64,000 nucleotides of DNA from Owenia fusiformis (Eukaryota; Annelida; Polychaeta; Sabellida; Oweniidae), in contig CAIIXF020000005.1 of assembly GCA_903813345.2 (NCBI GenBank), positions 36,461,375 through 36,525,374 of the forward strand, given 5' to 3'. How positions within the stretch are numbered: the stretch's first letter is position 1; each line of letters starts with the position of its first letter. The notes beneath the pieces were generated by a model. The model saw only the letters and a list, made by a program, of their open reading frames with translations, was not told the origin of the DNA and ran no database searches. Of the stretch, positions 1 through 10,311 are shown piece after piece. The position numbers and the translations under genes are program-made.

Positions 1-1581
1 ACAGGACACTTGTTGATGTGATATTTTAGTTAAAATACATGGGAAATGTACTTTGAAATGTTATCCATATGAAATTTGTATAACCCCCATGTTTTCTATA
101 AATCATACCAGACAGGTTGCTAGGTTTTGATCTTTAGCTAAATTATACAAAGTACTACCTCATGGTGGCCTATGGTGATATGGTTAAAAAAACTTTGAAT
201 GCGCTACTGCTATCATTCATTGCTGTTTGTATGGATATGTCCAGAGAATATCTGATATGAAGCAGCATCCCTGTTGAAACAAAGATCCTGCCTAAAGCCA
301 AATAGTAGCGCCATTTAGTGCTTGAAAAACAGGAAACTTAAATATGTATGTGGTTCATACTGAGTCATTTCTCATTTCTTTCGGAAAAGATTATTGAAGA
401 CAAGTTGTATGAATCTGGTAAAAAATATGATTAAATTACAAAGATTTCTTTATGGAAAATGTCAAAAAGAAACCTGGGTAATCTGTTGTTGTATGCACGG
501 AATTAAACTTGGATGATCCAAGATTAGGTGCCTCATCATCATGAATGGTTCACTCTACCAAGCTTATTTACTCATTTTCTCCCTAAAAGTTGAATGACAT
601 TCTCAATTTTGTGGTATTTTATATAATTTAGTATGTGTAACTTGTGTTTGTGAAGTTCATTCCATGTGAATTCATTTTTTTTCATTCTATGTCACATCTC
701 GTCACATGGAAAAACATGATATTTCATTTATAGGCTGAGGTGTACCTACATGGTTGATATGATAAGGCTATCTACCAAACCACTTATAAAATGACATGGA
801 TATCATGTTTTAAAATGCAAAATACAGAGAATACGAGTAAAAATAGCGAGAAATAAAATAAATGAGCATTTGGCTGGTATTCTAAATTGTATAAAAATGC
901 AAGAAATTCAACAACTTTATCCAATTTTTTGGGAGAAATTCCATGGAAACCGCGAGCAGACGGACAACTTAATTTTGGGTATGCTTCATTTAGGGCCCAT
1001 CTAGGCTCTAAAATCTGATGAGTCTTCCAGGGTTGGGTATTTATCAGCTAGGCAATGTTAGATTAAACCCAATGAATTGCATCATTGGCATATTTATAGC
1101 TCAGATATACAAAAAACGATCTTCTTAAAAGTAACATCAGTAGATGTTCAGTGTTTCTATCACAAATGTTTTCTGTCTATTCTGGATTTAAATCTAGTCT
1201 TGCATTCAATCTTTAGTTTGCCCCTTCCCCCCATTATCTCATTAATGCAGGTGGCCTGGGGAAATAGATATTAGGGAGGGGGCATAGGTTAGATGCAAAT
1301 CCTAGTTTACATTTTGCTTTCCTCAGAGCAGTAAAGCTTTATATAGACAGACTACCGTGCTGTTTGGTCACGATTCTACAAAAGAATGGCGTTATAGATG
1401 AGTGATGGTTTCCAGTTTCCTTGTTGCCATTTCTTGTTGGTTTAACGACTGTTAGAAGAAATGATGCATGTATTAAGGGGTCAATTGTTCAATTTCTCAC
1501 ATAATAATCTTGTTTACATTCTTAAAACTACTAACATTTTGAGTAATTGATAAAGAGTGTTGTACAGTTCTCATTTATAAC
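1..1581. other. non-coding DNA
   Basis: AT-rich sequence with frequent stops in all frames and no recognisable protein or RNA gene. The only structure I see is one degenerate copy of a dispersed repeat near 841-963, listed separately. It could be intronic or intergenic. Confidence 0.6.
841..963 (+). repeat. dispersed ~130-bp repeat, copy A
   Basis: Diverged copy of the family best seen at 19030-19170 and 19795-19940. It has the segment ctaaattgtataaaaatgca, an AT-rich core resembling caaattttagagagaaa, and the end motif gcagacgg shared with the copies at 19795 and 24700. Confidence 0.5.
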
Positions 1582-1692
1582 TACAGTAAAACCTGTGTAC
1601 ATTGAACATATAGAGTATGTGCGGATGAAGGGTGTCTACTAAAGACAAGTGTTCACTAGAGAGAGGTGTTCACTAAGACAGGTTTTACTGTA
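1582..1692. mobile_element. small TA-flanked MITE, copy 1
   Basis: A 111-bp element (TA included) whose ends are perfect inverted repeats: tacagtaaaacctgt on the left and acaggttttactgta on the right. The CAGT... termini next to TA suggest a Tc1/mariner or pogo-derived MITE. Three relatives occur in this window (23238, 37782, 38737). The interior carries several copies of gtgttcact, shared with the relatives. It has no coding capacity. Confidence 0.8.
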
Positions 1693-4469
1693 GTATGAAT
1701 TTGGAGGCTTTGTTGTTCAGAGAGTGACTTAGTGGCATCATGATAAACCATGGTATTTTCTTCCATTTCAACATACTGGGCCCTTCTTGCCTTTCTTTGG
1801 CAAGAATAAAGATAGACAAGTCAAGGTGACTTTTCAAGACAGTTGCGAGGCAGAATGATATGATAATAGCAAGGTGCACCTTTGTGTATCTTGATCAATA
1901 GTGGTATGTGTATTTTCATAGAATTGAGTCTAGTTTTTACTGTTGTCCAGAAAATATTCTTCAAGACATAATTTCAAAGCCCTGAAAGGGTCATCACCTG
2001 TAAACTTTTCATTTCACAAATGTTATCATTTATTTCTAGGGGAGGGTAATACAGGGACTTGATGCTGTAGAATATCTCTGGAGAATATGTGGTTGAACAT
2101 AGGAGGGATTTACATGCATCCTTTAATGCCCAAATACTTGTAGATTAGCTATCCATTGCTCATAAAAACCAAGATATGAAAGGCATCTCTGAAGGATTCC
2201 TTTACAAAAGATTTCATTCTGTTTATAACTTCATGACTCCTTTTCTCTCTAGAGTTTTATCGAAGTGCCAAGTTTTCTCACATTTTGTATACTATAGAGA
2301 CTTTGTTTCTTGCCTTCAACTTTAACGGTAGCGGATTCAACTCTTTAGGATTTATTTTAGGGCTCAATATTTGACCACCATGTTCTTTACTCAGGAGTAG
2401 TTTGATTGAGTCAATCATTATTCTGTCAAGTAGTGTACAAAACCATACCCATTGCTGGGTTTTGCCACCTCACTATTTCAGCACTTGGTTCAAGCAGTAC
2501 CCTGTTCTAGTTTCCTCTTTCAACAATGTACAAGAAAAACATTTCAACTGGAAATCTCAAAGATTTAGGTTTTCTTGAATAAAAATCTTTCTAAAGCAGG
2601 AGAGGAAATTGTGGATTCAGGGTGGGGTTGGGGGGGGGCATCAGGGCATTTGAAAGAAGGAGTAATATGGTACAACTGTGTGTAGAATTTTTTCTCTGGT
2701 CATGTCATACATTTCCGGCTTCTGTTTCTTTTCTCGTTCAGATTTACAGAAGTTGACCTTTTACTCTGTTTATACATGTATATTATTCTTTGTAGACATG
2801 CCAAGAGCAAACAGTTCATATATTTATGTTACAGTTTTTTTTACAATATTTTGATATTTATGTCATCATTATGTTAGGTGTGAAGATAGATATGAAGCAA
2901 AAAAACTGTTAAGTATGCTACAAATCATAATGTAAACAAATAAAGAAATAGAATGATGATCCTCAAAAATGTTCTAAATATCTCCCGCAGAATTACTCTT
3001 GGTTCTCGGTATAATTGAGGAATGATCATAGTTCGAAAAAATATTATTTCACATACGTGTGATTTTTTATTGCTCTGTGGTAAACTCTGAGATTATTAAG
3101 AATATGTTACATCTACTGAAAAATTACATTTGAGACAGGTTTATGATAAGCAGAGTAAGTTTTCCTTTTTGATCATTTTGATGGCAAAACAAATGTTTTC
3201 TCCTGGAAAAGTCTATAAATCAAGGTAGCTAGTACAATGGAAGATGCCACCATCAAGTAGAAAAAGCTATTCAATCCCATGATGATTTCATCTATTCTCA
3301 AATCTGATTGGCTGAGAGAGATTGAGATGTCCACGACTACAATGCTGGTAAAGTACCTCCTTTGCTATCATACCAGATCATCTTGAATCCTGATGATGTT
3401 TTTTGAACTGCCATCTGGAACTGAGTAAGTTTCCATTTATAGATTGTCTGTGTTAGGTGAGCTCTACAATGAATGATAAACATACTATTCCCTTGAATTA
3501 AAAATCGACATCAAAAGTTTTATTATCAGGTAACATCAAAAGAGAGGATTCTGGTCCTTTTAAAAATACAAACACGTATGACAGAGAGAATTTAGAATCA
3601 TATGAATCCCAAAATTATATATTTTTGTTGATTTACGCTTCTAAGATAATCTAGCTCAATATTCTAACATGAACTATTTGTGAATGGTTGAAGACCATTC
3701 TGATTTTTCAGAGTCTCTATCTACAGCTCCAATGGATAGTACTGGCTTTGGATCCCACAACGGCCTAAGATATGAAGCACCATCCTTCTTTTCTGATTGA
3801 TTATGTTTGCAATGGTTTTTAGGGATTGTATCTGCCAAATGAAATACTTCACCCTGATTTCCATTTGCCTTTTTGTCATTTAACTCTGAAAGTAAGATAT
3901 ACAAAGGGCAACATCAGACAACATTAAACAAATGAAAATATAGATACCTGATTTGTGTCCAATAAATTGAAAAATAATATAGTTACCTTAACATGCAGCA
4001 ATTGCCTATGAAAATATTTCATTTGGCTCGAAAAACACTTTAATAATATATTTGTGATGTTTAATAAAGTAGTTATGGTGTCAAAACTGTAAAGATTAGT
4101 AAAACATGAAAAAATGATATAACATGAATCAGGTCTGTAAATTTGTAGCATGTTTTGGCATAAATGTATATAATTAGTTAATTATGTGGTGCTAATGGTG
4201 CAATACTGTCATATTTTTGGACATGTGTATGTTTTGAATGTGTTTTGTATATTTTTAGCCTTTTTATTGAAATTAATCAACCCTTTACTTCTAGTATATG
4301 TTTTCTGTCTCAATGATTTACATGATTTTACAGTGCAGTAAAAGATGTGAATTGTCTGTTTTAAGAACATATACAAGACCCATATAGTCAAAATAGTAGT
4401 GAAATGTTCTGTAGAAGCAGTCTGAAATAAATTGATGCAATATTTAATTTTTGTGGCAGATTGAAAGCA
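1693..4469. other. non-coding DNA left of the Polinton
   Basis: No convincing gene; short open frames here have no family resemblance and no coding-like composition. A G-run lies near 2625-2640. The stretch ends at the Polinton target duplication. Confidence 0.6.
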
Positions 4470-4475
4470 AACAGG
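4470..4475. repeat. Polinton target-site duplication, left
   Basis: AACAGG lies immediately outside the left terminal inverted repeat and is repeated exactly at 14644-14649. Six base pairs is the standard Polinton/Maverick duplication length. Confidence 0.93.
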
Positions 4476-4825
4476 AGTAGTGTATGTTAAGGAGGCACGG
4501 GATTACTTTGCGGTATCTAAAAATGCGATGCCAGGAATGAGATGTTGCGGTGTCTAAAAATGCGATGCCAGGAATGAGATGCTGATACTACCTTGCCGTG
4601 CCTAAAGTGAGATGACAGGAATGAGATGCCGCACGGGATTACTTTGCGGTGTCTAAAAATGCGATGCCAGAAATGAGATGCTGAGACTACTTTGCGGTGC
4701 CTAAAGTGAGATACCAGGAATGAGATGCTAGGGGTTAATAACATTTTTACTAATGATGAGATGCTTGCTTTTGTAGTAACCATAGTGATAACCTGAGGTT
4801 TGTGGTAGCTTCAATTTGAGACGCA
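4476..4825 (+). repeat. Polinton left terminal inverted repeat
   Basis: Matches the reverse complement of 14430-14643 from agtagtgtatgttaaggagg through to caatttgagacgca. It is about 136 bp longer than the right copy because the internal unit (tgcggtgtctaaaaatgcga followed by ccaggaatgagatg) is repeated about five times here against two on the right. Outside the extra units only a handful of mismatches are seen. Confidence 0.93.
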
Positions 4826-5440
4826 TAACGGTATCCTTATTTAATTGAAATGCTTTGTAGAGAGTCTTAACATTGAGATATCTCTGAGATACCTTTGTGA
4901 AACCTTAAAGCAGGGATAAGTCAGGGAATCTTAAAACTGCGACGTCATATTAAGAACTCATACAATTATTGAAATGAAACCTTAAAAACTGAGTTGGTTT
5001 GAGAGACTTTTCGGTGATATCTTAAAATTTAGGTACTTTCAAGATATCTTTGTATTATATCAAATACGATAAGACATTGGAAGGGTAAGTACATTATCAA
5101 TCATTACATAATCATCCTTGCAAGACCTCAAGTTGTTGCTTCATTGAGATGCACTATGCATCCATGAACATTCAGCTTGTGTTCATGAAATACTTTGTGA
5201 AACACCTTTGTGCCACCTTAAAACTGAGCTTTTCAAAGCTTTAGACTTCGAGATACCTTTGTGGAACTTAACTTTTGGCTGGTTGGGAAAATTCTTAACT
5301 GTAATGACATTGAGTTGCTTTGCGATTCCTAAAATATGATAACTACTGAGGGTTGGTGAGCTAACATTATCACACTTTGATAAGATATGAAGAAACCATC
5401 CATCTGCGGGATGACAACACATGTTGCATCACATCTTGAT
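4826..5440 (+). repeat. subterminal degenerate repeats of the Polinton left arm
   Basis: The motif ctttgygrnnyctwaaa that makes up the TIR units continues inward in decayed form, for example near 4891 (ctttgtgaaaccttaaag), 5209 (ctttgtgccaccttaaaa), 5257 and 5318 (ctttgcgattcctaaaa). No gene is seen in this stretch. These may be old TIR units or protein-binding iterons; either reading is inference. Confidence 0.5.
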
Positions 5441-5447
5441 AAGTCTC

Positions 5448-5455
5448 ATATATAG
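5448..5455 (+). promoter_or_regulatory. TATA-like box of the left-arm gene
   Basis: ATATATAG lies about 47 bp upstream of the ATG at 5502, a spacing that would give a transcription start near 5480 and a short leader. It supports 5502 rather than 5662 as the start of the left-arm gene. Confidence 0.45.
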
Positions 5456-5501
5456 ACTCTGAACTTTACTAATTTGTAATGTTCAACAATTGCAGTACAA
5501 A

Positions 5502-6429
5502 ATGTCATCTCCAGCAATAATTGAAACAGTGTGGAATGCAACGACAAAATGCATCATCATTGAGGATGTTAATTCGGTGAGCGCCTCTCCCGAACTAACG
5601 CCGAATAGCGACACAAAAAAACATAAGATCAACACCACCACCAGCACCATTCAAGAAACGCATGGTTAGCTTTCAGAGAGAGTTGACGCTAGGTATACCT
5701 GCTCAACCTAGCTGTCGGAGAGACTTGAAGCTTGATATACCCCCTCATCCAATGACGCTAGATGGTGTAGTACACTTTCATCTGACTTTGGAAGATGCAG
5801 CGCGTCCATCTGGATGTATCGTCAATCCGATTCAACCTGAATGGCCACAAATGCTCAAGATTTCGAACCGCTCCTGCTTGCGGGAAATATTCATATACAC
5901 GCAGGGAGATCACGTTGTAATTCGAACATTTAAACTTAAACTTATCGTTGTGAACAAGGTGAAGCGGGTAGGCTGTATGCCTTACAGCTCGAAGTTTGCA
6001 CGACTACCTCGACAGGAGTTTGACTACATGATCACCTGCTGCACAGAAAGAGGAATTCGGGAGTATATGCGTGCCATTCAAGATGATTTGGCCATTCCAA
6101 ACCAGGCACTGGCTACACCTTTGAATGCACCGCATCACCTAGGACTGGGATACGAGTTCAAAGTGCATTCTGATATAAACCTTTTCGAAGTAACAGCGAC
6201 TTACCACGACCGGGTAAAACAAAAATTTACCCAACTTTGGTCAGTGTACCTCAATTTCGAGGAGATGGAGGATGTATTGAAAAACATACACAGTCTTATT
6301 CCTCCCTTAGCTATAGAGGACATGAATTGTATAGCCACGTTACATGGTGATCATATGAACCAGGAGGGTATGTGGGCTTGTAACGTGTGCCAATATCTCT
6401 CTCCATGTGATAACCTGCTTGACAATTAG
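5502..6429 (+). CDS. Polinton left-arm protein of unknown function, two exons likely
   Basis: A 255-codon open frame (5662-6429) is the main part. Upstream, an ATG at 5502 opens 25 codons in another frame ending at a gtgagc donor (5577). A tttcag acceptor ends at 5676, so removing this 100-bp phase-0 intron gives about 275 aa. The TATA-like box at 5448 fits this start. I do not recognise the protein by sequence. Two segments, roughly residues 95-150 and 185-230 of the 275, each show several alternating hydrophobic strands followed by an aromatic/leucine-rich helix (LPRQEFDYM, LNFEEMEDVL). This resembles the layout of PC4-type single-stranded-DNA-binding domains, but that is only a fold guess. 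The C terminus has a C-x2-C-x5-C cluster (ACNVCQYLSPC). Its place in the arm opposite the capsid genes suggests a replication or regulatory role. AATAAA follows at 6554. Confidence 0.6.
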
Positions 6430-6553
6430 ATACACTTTTTATCTTTAAATTGTGTTGTACTAGCTAAAGCATTCATTGCAGGCAACATAATTACATCAAT
6501 GGGAAATCACACAAAACATTTCTCTGTCTATTGTTATTTTGTATTCAATTTTT

Positions 6554-6559
6554 AATAAA
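6554..6559 (+). promoter_or_regulatory. poly(A) signal of the left-arm gene
   Basis: AATAAA lies 125 bp after the stop codon. The nested Helitron begins 14 bp further on, so the native cleavage site may be separated from its signal or supplied by the Helitron. Confidence 0.5.
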
Positions 6560-6590
6560 TGATTCAATTATTATCCCATCGAACGAAGTT

Positions 6591-6665
6591 CCGTCCGTCC
6601 GTCCGTCCGTACGTCCGTCCATACATCCTTCCATACGTCAGTCCGTCCGTCTGTCCGTCCGTCCG
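6591..6665. repeat. GTCC tetranucleotide microsatellite
   Basis: About 18 units of (GTCC)n with interruptions such as gtac, atac and ttcc, inside the Helitron. Confidence 0.9.
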
Positions 6666-6719
6666 GGTGATAACTCAAATACCGTTGGCCCGATTTTGTT
6701 CATATTTTGTACAAATATG

Positions 6720-7550
6720 CCCTATGGCGGTAGAGGTTCTACTCGAAAGCCGATTTTCAAAATGGCCACTCGTTTCAAAATGGCGGCCATTTCAATGCCG
6801 ATTTTACAGTAATTTAGGTACAATATATAAAACTGTAATAGCAATGTGTTTTAAATGTAAAGAAGTTATAAAGGACATAATAAAGCTAGAAATGTAGATA
6901 TTTAAGAAACACACGGCAGCCAACTTGTAAAATGGCGGCCCTTACACGCTATTTACGATTTTTGCTGTAACTTGAAAAGTAGTGGAGCGATTGTGTTCAT
7001 ATTTGATATTTGAATACTCATAAGCATGGCACACTGTCTAATGATACTTTGGGTAGTAGGTGGCCATTTTGAAAAATGGCCGCCATTTTTACGTGTGTTA
7101 TTTTACGTTTTTTCCCCATAACTTGAAAAGTAGTGGAGCGATTTTGTTCATATTTGATATGCGAATACTATAAGCATGGCACCCTGTCTATTGACACTTT
7201 GGTTTTGGGGTTTTTGGCCACCATTTTTACGTGTTTTATTTTAAGTTTTTTACTATAACACGAAAAGTAATAGAGCAATTTTGTTCATATTTGATATGTG
7301 AATACTCATAAGCATGGCACAATATCTTATGACACTTCGGCTAGTAGGAGGCAATTTTTCAAAATGGCCATTTACATGTACATGCGTGCGATTTTGTTGA
7401 AATTTTATATGTGCCTTTCTAGAAGCAATTGTCCTTTTGACAATTTGGCAACTTAGCGAGCATTTTGAAAATGGTAGCCATTTTTATGTGTGTTTATGTA
7501 CGATTCTTGCTATAACTGAAAAAGTAGTAGAAGGATTTTGTAAAAATGGC
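6720..7550 (+). repeat. degenerate ~150-bp tandem core of the Helitron
   Basis: Recurring phrases are aaaatggcggccatttt, cttgaaaagtagtggagcga, ttttgttcatatttgatat and actcataagcatggcac, spaced about 150 bp apart in at least four units. Similarity between units is clear but decayed. Confidence 0.8.
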
Positions 7551-7602
7551 AGCCATGGCTGTTCGATGGGATTTGCTACGCTTTGGCGTTGCTGTTGTCT
7601 AG

Positions 7603-8035
7603 TTGCAATATAATATCAATACAACGTTAAATTAAACTGTTCTATAATATTTACATCTGTTTGATAAGTTCTACCTACACAATTGTATTTTAAATATAAT
7701 TACAACATATTGTACACATACTCTCATATATGAGAATCGTGTAGTTTGGAAATTAATAAAAGTTGTTCCTTGATACAACATAGAATAATTTGTTTATTTT
7801 ACTACTCAATAAGAAACGATGCATAGGTGAGACTTTCATCTTAGATGGATAAGAAATGAATTGAATAAGAAAGGATGCACATATTATGATCTCTGTGTTT
7901 TCGTAGAGTGATGGTGATCACATTTTTTTGAAGCACGAGGTTTCTTTTGTAACATAAATAACAAAACAATGACATAACACTTTGTTTTATAATGTACATT
8001 TACTCTTATATTTATGTCATAAGTTTCTTTACATG
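7603..8035. other. convergent intergenic spacer of the Polinton
   Basis: AT-rich spacer between the Helitron and the stop codon of the ATPase gene. AATAAA on the minus strand at 7793-7798 is a plausible ATPase poly(A) signal; a plus-strand AATAAA lies at 7755-7760. No gene seen. Confidence 0.5.
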
Positions 8036-9751
8036 TTAAATGCTGGTCATATCAGTACTATTACTTTCGGAATTGCTTTCATCATTATAATAAGATTGCT
8101 CTTCATCAGTAGATTCTTCATCAGAATTGCTTTCATCATTATTATAAGATTGCTCTTCATCAGTAGATTCTTCATCAGAATTGCTTTCATCATTATTATA
8201 AGATTGCTCTTCATCATCAGTAGACTTTGCTTCAGAATTGCTTTCATCATCATCTGTATCTTCTATGAATAGCTCATTAAACTTATGTTCATTATTCACA
8301 AGTGCCTTTTTGATTGCAAGATCTCTAGAGACACCTCTCATCAACATATCATTCACTGCATCTACAATATTTCTGTGTAATGCATTGTCTGCTAAACCGA
8401 AAACTTGTTTTAAGACCTTCTTATAGTGCTTCATAAATCTTTCCTTATCATTTCGTACAAGTTTCTTCTCAGCCTTTTCCATAGCTTCCTTTTCATTGTT
8501 TCCCCTATCCATATACTCCTTTACTTTATGATTATAATCTTTTTCATTATCACTTCTAGCCTTGTTTTTTAAATATACAAATATTTCATTTAATGTAAGA
8601 TCAGCATCTTCTTCACGGGAAGAATCTTGTCCTATTTGTGAGGTGGTTTCAATCTTCATTTTCTTGGGCAATTGACCTTGCTCTTGGCACCAATTCCTGA
8701 TGTGACGTTGCAAATCGTGTACGCTGTCAAAGACTAAACCACAGTTATCACATGATACCATATTGTTACATCCGCCAGAGATTAAATGAGGAGACAAACA
8801 AGGAGAAGGTCCAGTTTTTATATCATGCATTCTTGTATCCTTTTCATGCGTTTGAGGTGTTTCTGGTAGCTCATGGTGAAGTACATTTGCATTACTTTCA
8901 CGCTGTTGCGATTGATTTGATTCATCCTGATTTTGTTTTGCTAATGGCTTTTGCAGCATTATATTTGTAGTTGTGGTAGGATTATACAATCTCATACTCT
9001 CAGGAGTTTCTTGCTTGAGGTCTACTAACAGGTAGCTGTAAGGTTGGTGTGTAGCCTTCTCATATGAATCCAATAACTTGTGAGACTTTCCAGGGTACAT
9101 CTGATGGGCCAAAACAGATACTTGTTGACGATCCCTAGGATTCTTATACAGCACAATGTAGTGGGAATTCAAACTGAGAGTGCGACTTTCTCTTCCACAT
9201 GGAAACAGATTCTGCATCAAGCAAATCACACTTAGATTTCTGTGATGTGATCCACGCGTGTACAAATCAGTAATCCTTGTATCCTTTGTTATGTCACCCA
9301 TTAAGTCGTCAAAGATCAGTATGTTCCTCTGATTCACATCCAAAAACTCTGGGTTACTCAGCTCGTCTGGTATCCCCATCATAAATTCAATATTTGAGCT
9401 GATTGTCTTGATGTCATCATATAGAGGTTGCCATTGACTGTAACACCATATGATTCTTTGTGGTGTTGGAGATATTCTAGTACCAGCATGCTCAATCAGT
9501 TCCTTTACATATGTAGATTTCCCTGAACCTGTCGGGCCAACCACCATCATTGTGAATGGATGGTAGAGCACCTTTGAAATATCTCCTGTTGACATCATAA
9601 CCTGATTTGTCGAAGAATAAGATCCCATTCCATACTGTCCTTTAGATATATGATCGTTTTTAGTTAGCTTACAGCCATGTACAATCTTCATGTGACGAAT
9701 CGTATTGTCTTTGCGAGAAAACTGCTTCGAACATTCTCTACAGCTAAACAT
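8036..9751 (-). CDS. Polinton packaging ATPase with zinc fingers and acidic tail
   Basis: 571-aa FtsK/HerA-superfamily ATPase of the A32 packaging type, which would pump genomic DNA into capsids. The Walker A motif GPTGSGKST is at residues 72-80 and the Walker B NILIFDDL at 143-150. Unusually, a C2H2 zinc finger precedes it (C4, C7, H20, H25), and a second C2HC-type finger follows the ATPase core (C334, C337, H350, C355). Residues about 380-495 are helical and highly charged. The C terminus carries an acidic serine-rich repeat of 18 aa (core DESNSDEESTDEEQS), about three units. The start is the first ATG of the frame, with a favourable context (aacaccATG). It is convergent with the left-arm gene and separated from the integrase by a GA-rich array. 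The ATPase call is firm; DNA or terminus recognition by the fingers is inference. Confidence 0.92.
   Translation of the reverse strand: MFSCRECSKQFSRKDNTIRHMKIVHGCKLTKNDHISKGQYGMGSYSSTNQVMMSTGDISKVLYHPFTMMVVGPTGSGKSTYVKELIEHAGTRISPTPQRIIWCYSQWQPLYDDIKTISSNIEFMMGIPDELSNPEFLDVNQRNILIFDDLMGDITKDTRITDLYTRGSHHRNLSVICLMQNLFPCGRESRTLSLNSHYIVLYKNPRDRQQVSVLAHQMYPGKSHKLLDSYEKATHQPYSYLLVDLKQETPESMRLYNPTTTTNIMLQKPLAKQNQDESNQSQQRESNANVLHHELPETPQTHEKDTRMHDIKTGPSPCLSPHLISGGCNNMVSCDNCGLVFDSVHDLQRHIRNWCQEQGQLPKKMKIETTSQIGQDSSREEDADLTLNEIFVYLKNKARSDNEKDYNHKVKEYMDRGNNEKEAMEKAEKKLVRNDKERFMKHYKKVLKQVFGLADNALHRNIVDAVNDMLMRGVSRDLAIKKALVNNEHKFNELFIEDTDDDESNSEAKSTDDEEQSYNNDESNSDEESTDEEQSYNNDESNSDEESTDEEQSYYNDESNSESNSTDMTSI
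8060..8240 (-). repeat. 54-bp coding minisatellite in the ATPase tail
   Basis: About three tandem copies of a 54-bp unit (ttgctttcatcattattata opens each unit on the plus strand). The unit length is a multiple of three, so copy number can change without breaking the frame. Confidence 0.9.
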
Positions 9752-9864
9752 GGTGTTTGTCTTTTAAGAGTTTTGTTTAAATGAAGATGTCAACTAATCA
9801 CTAATGTACTTATATCTGAATCTACTTTTTAGTAGCCTAGTACAGAGACATAACACGATTATTT

Positions 9865-10255
9865 GATGTAGGTGAGATTAGGAAGAGAAGGGAATGAGAA
9901 GGAGAGGAGTAGATGAGGAGGAGAAGGGAATGAGGAGGAGAAGGGAATGAGGAGTAAAGGAAACAAGGATGAGAGAATGAGAGGAGGGGGAAAAGAATGG
10001 AGTGAGGTGGAAGAGGGAATGAGGATGATGAGGAGGGAGTGAGGAGGGGGAGGGGGGAATGAGGAAAAGGAGAGAATGAGGGAGGGGAAGAGCATGAGGG
10101 AATGAGGTTGGGGAGGGAATGGGAATGGGATAGAGGATGAGGGATTTAGGAGGAGGAGTGGTGAGGAGGGAATGAGGAGGAGAGAATGAGAGGAGGGAAT
10201 AAGGAGGATGGGAGGGAATGAGGAGAGGAGGAGGGAATGAGTAGTAGAGGATGAT
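9865..10255. repeat. GA-rich (GGAGGAGAAGGGAATGA)n array
   Basis: Almost pure purine on the plus strand for nearly 400 bp, built of variants of gaggaggagaagggaatga. It lies between the ATPase promoter side and the 3' end of the integrase gene. Such tracts can form triplex or G-rich structures and expand by slippage; no coding sense. Confidence 0.9.
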
Positions 10256-10311
10256 ATTGTATGCTGTGATGATTTCTTATTAATTGGTCATTGTTGTACT
10301 GCCATTGGTTT

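Larger units (their letters stand above)
6574..7602 (+). mobile_element. non-autonomous Helitron (pearl-like) nested in the Polinton
   Basis: The element begins TC after an A (6573) and ends CTAG before a T (7603), the classic Helitron arrangement without target duplication. A short hairpin (gctacgc ttt ggcgttgc, 7575-7592) sits just before the terminal CTAG. Subterminal inverted repeats tcccatcgaac (6574-6584) and gttcgatggga (7561-7571) match perfectly. Inside are a GTCC tetranucleotide array and about four degenerate ~150-bp tandem units. That architecture (left end, tetranucleotide array, ~150-bp core repeats, right hairpin end) is typical of pearl elements of bivalves. It has no helicase or Rep gene, so it must be mobilised in trans. 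Confidence 0.8.

Noticed and set aside
4517-4783. Open frame of 88 codons with repeated His/Phe/Arg phrases on the minus strand
   Set aside because: It lies wholly in the Polinton left TIR and simply translates the TIR repeat units.
6531-6897. Two overlapping plus-strand frames with Pro/Ser/Arg-Val repeats
   Set aside because: They translate the GTCC microsatellite and core repeat of the Helitron; no coding signal beyond repetition.
6430-8035. Possible remnant of DNA polymerase B in the Polinton
   Set aside because: I looked for polymerase-like frames and motifs here; the stretch is a Helitron plus AT-rich spacer with no such trace.
7982-8272. Hydrophobic-looking plus-strand frame (96 codons)
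   Set aside because: It is the antisense shadow of the 54-bp repeats in the ATPase tail.
9859-10095. Pro/Ser/Leu/Phe-rich minus-strand frame
   Set aside because: Translation of the GA-rich array; composition follows from the repeat.
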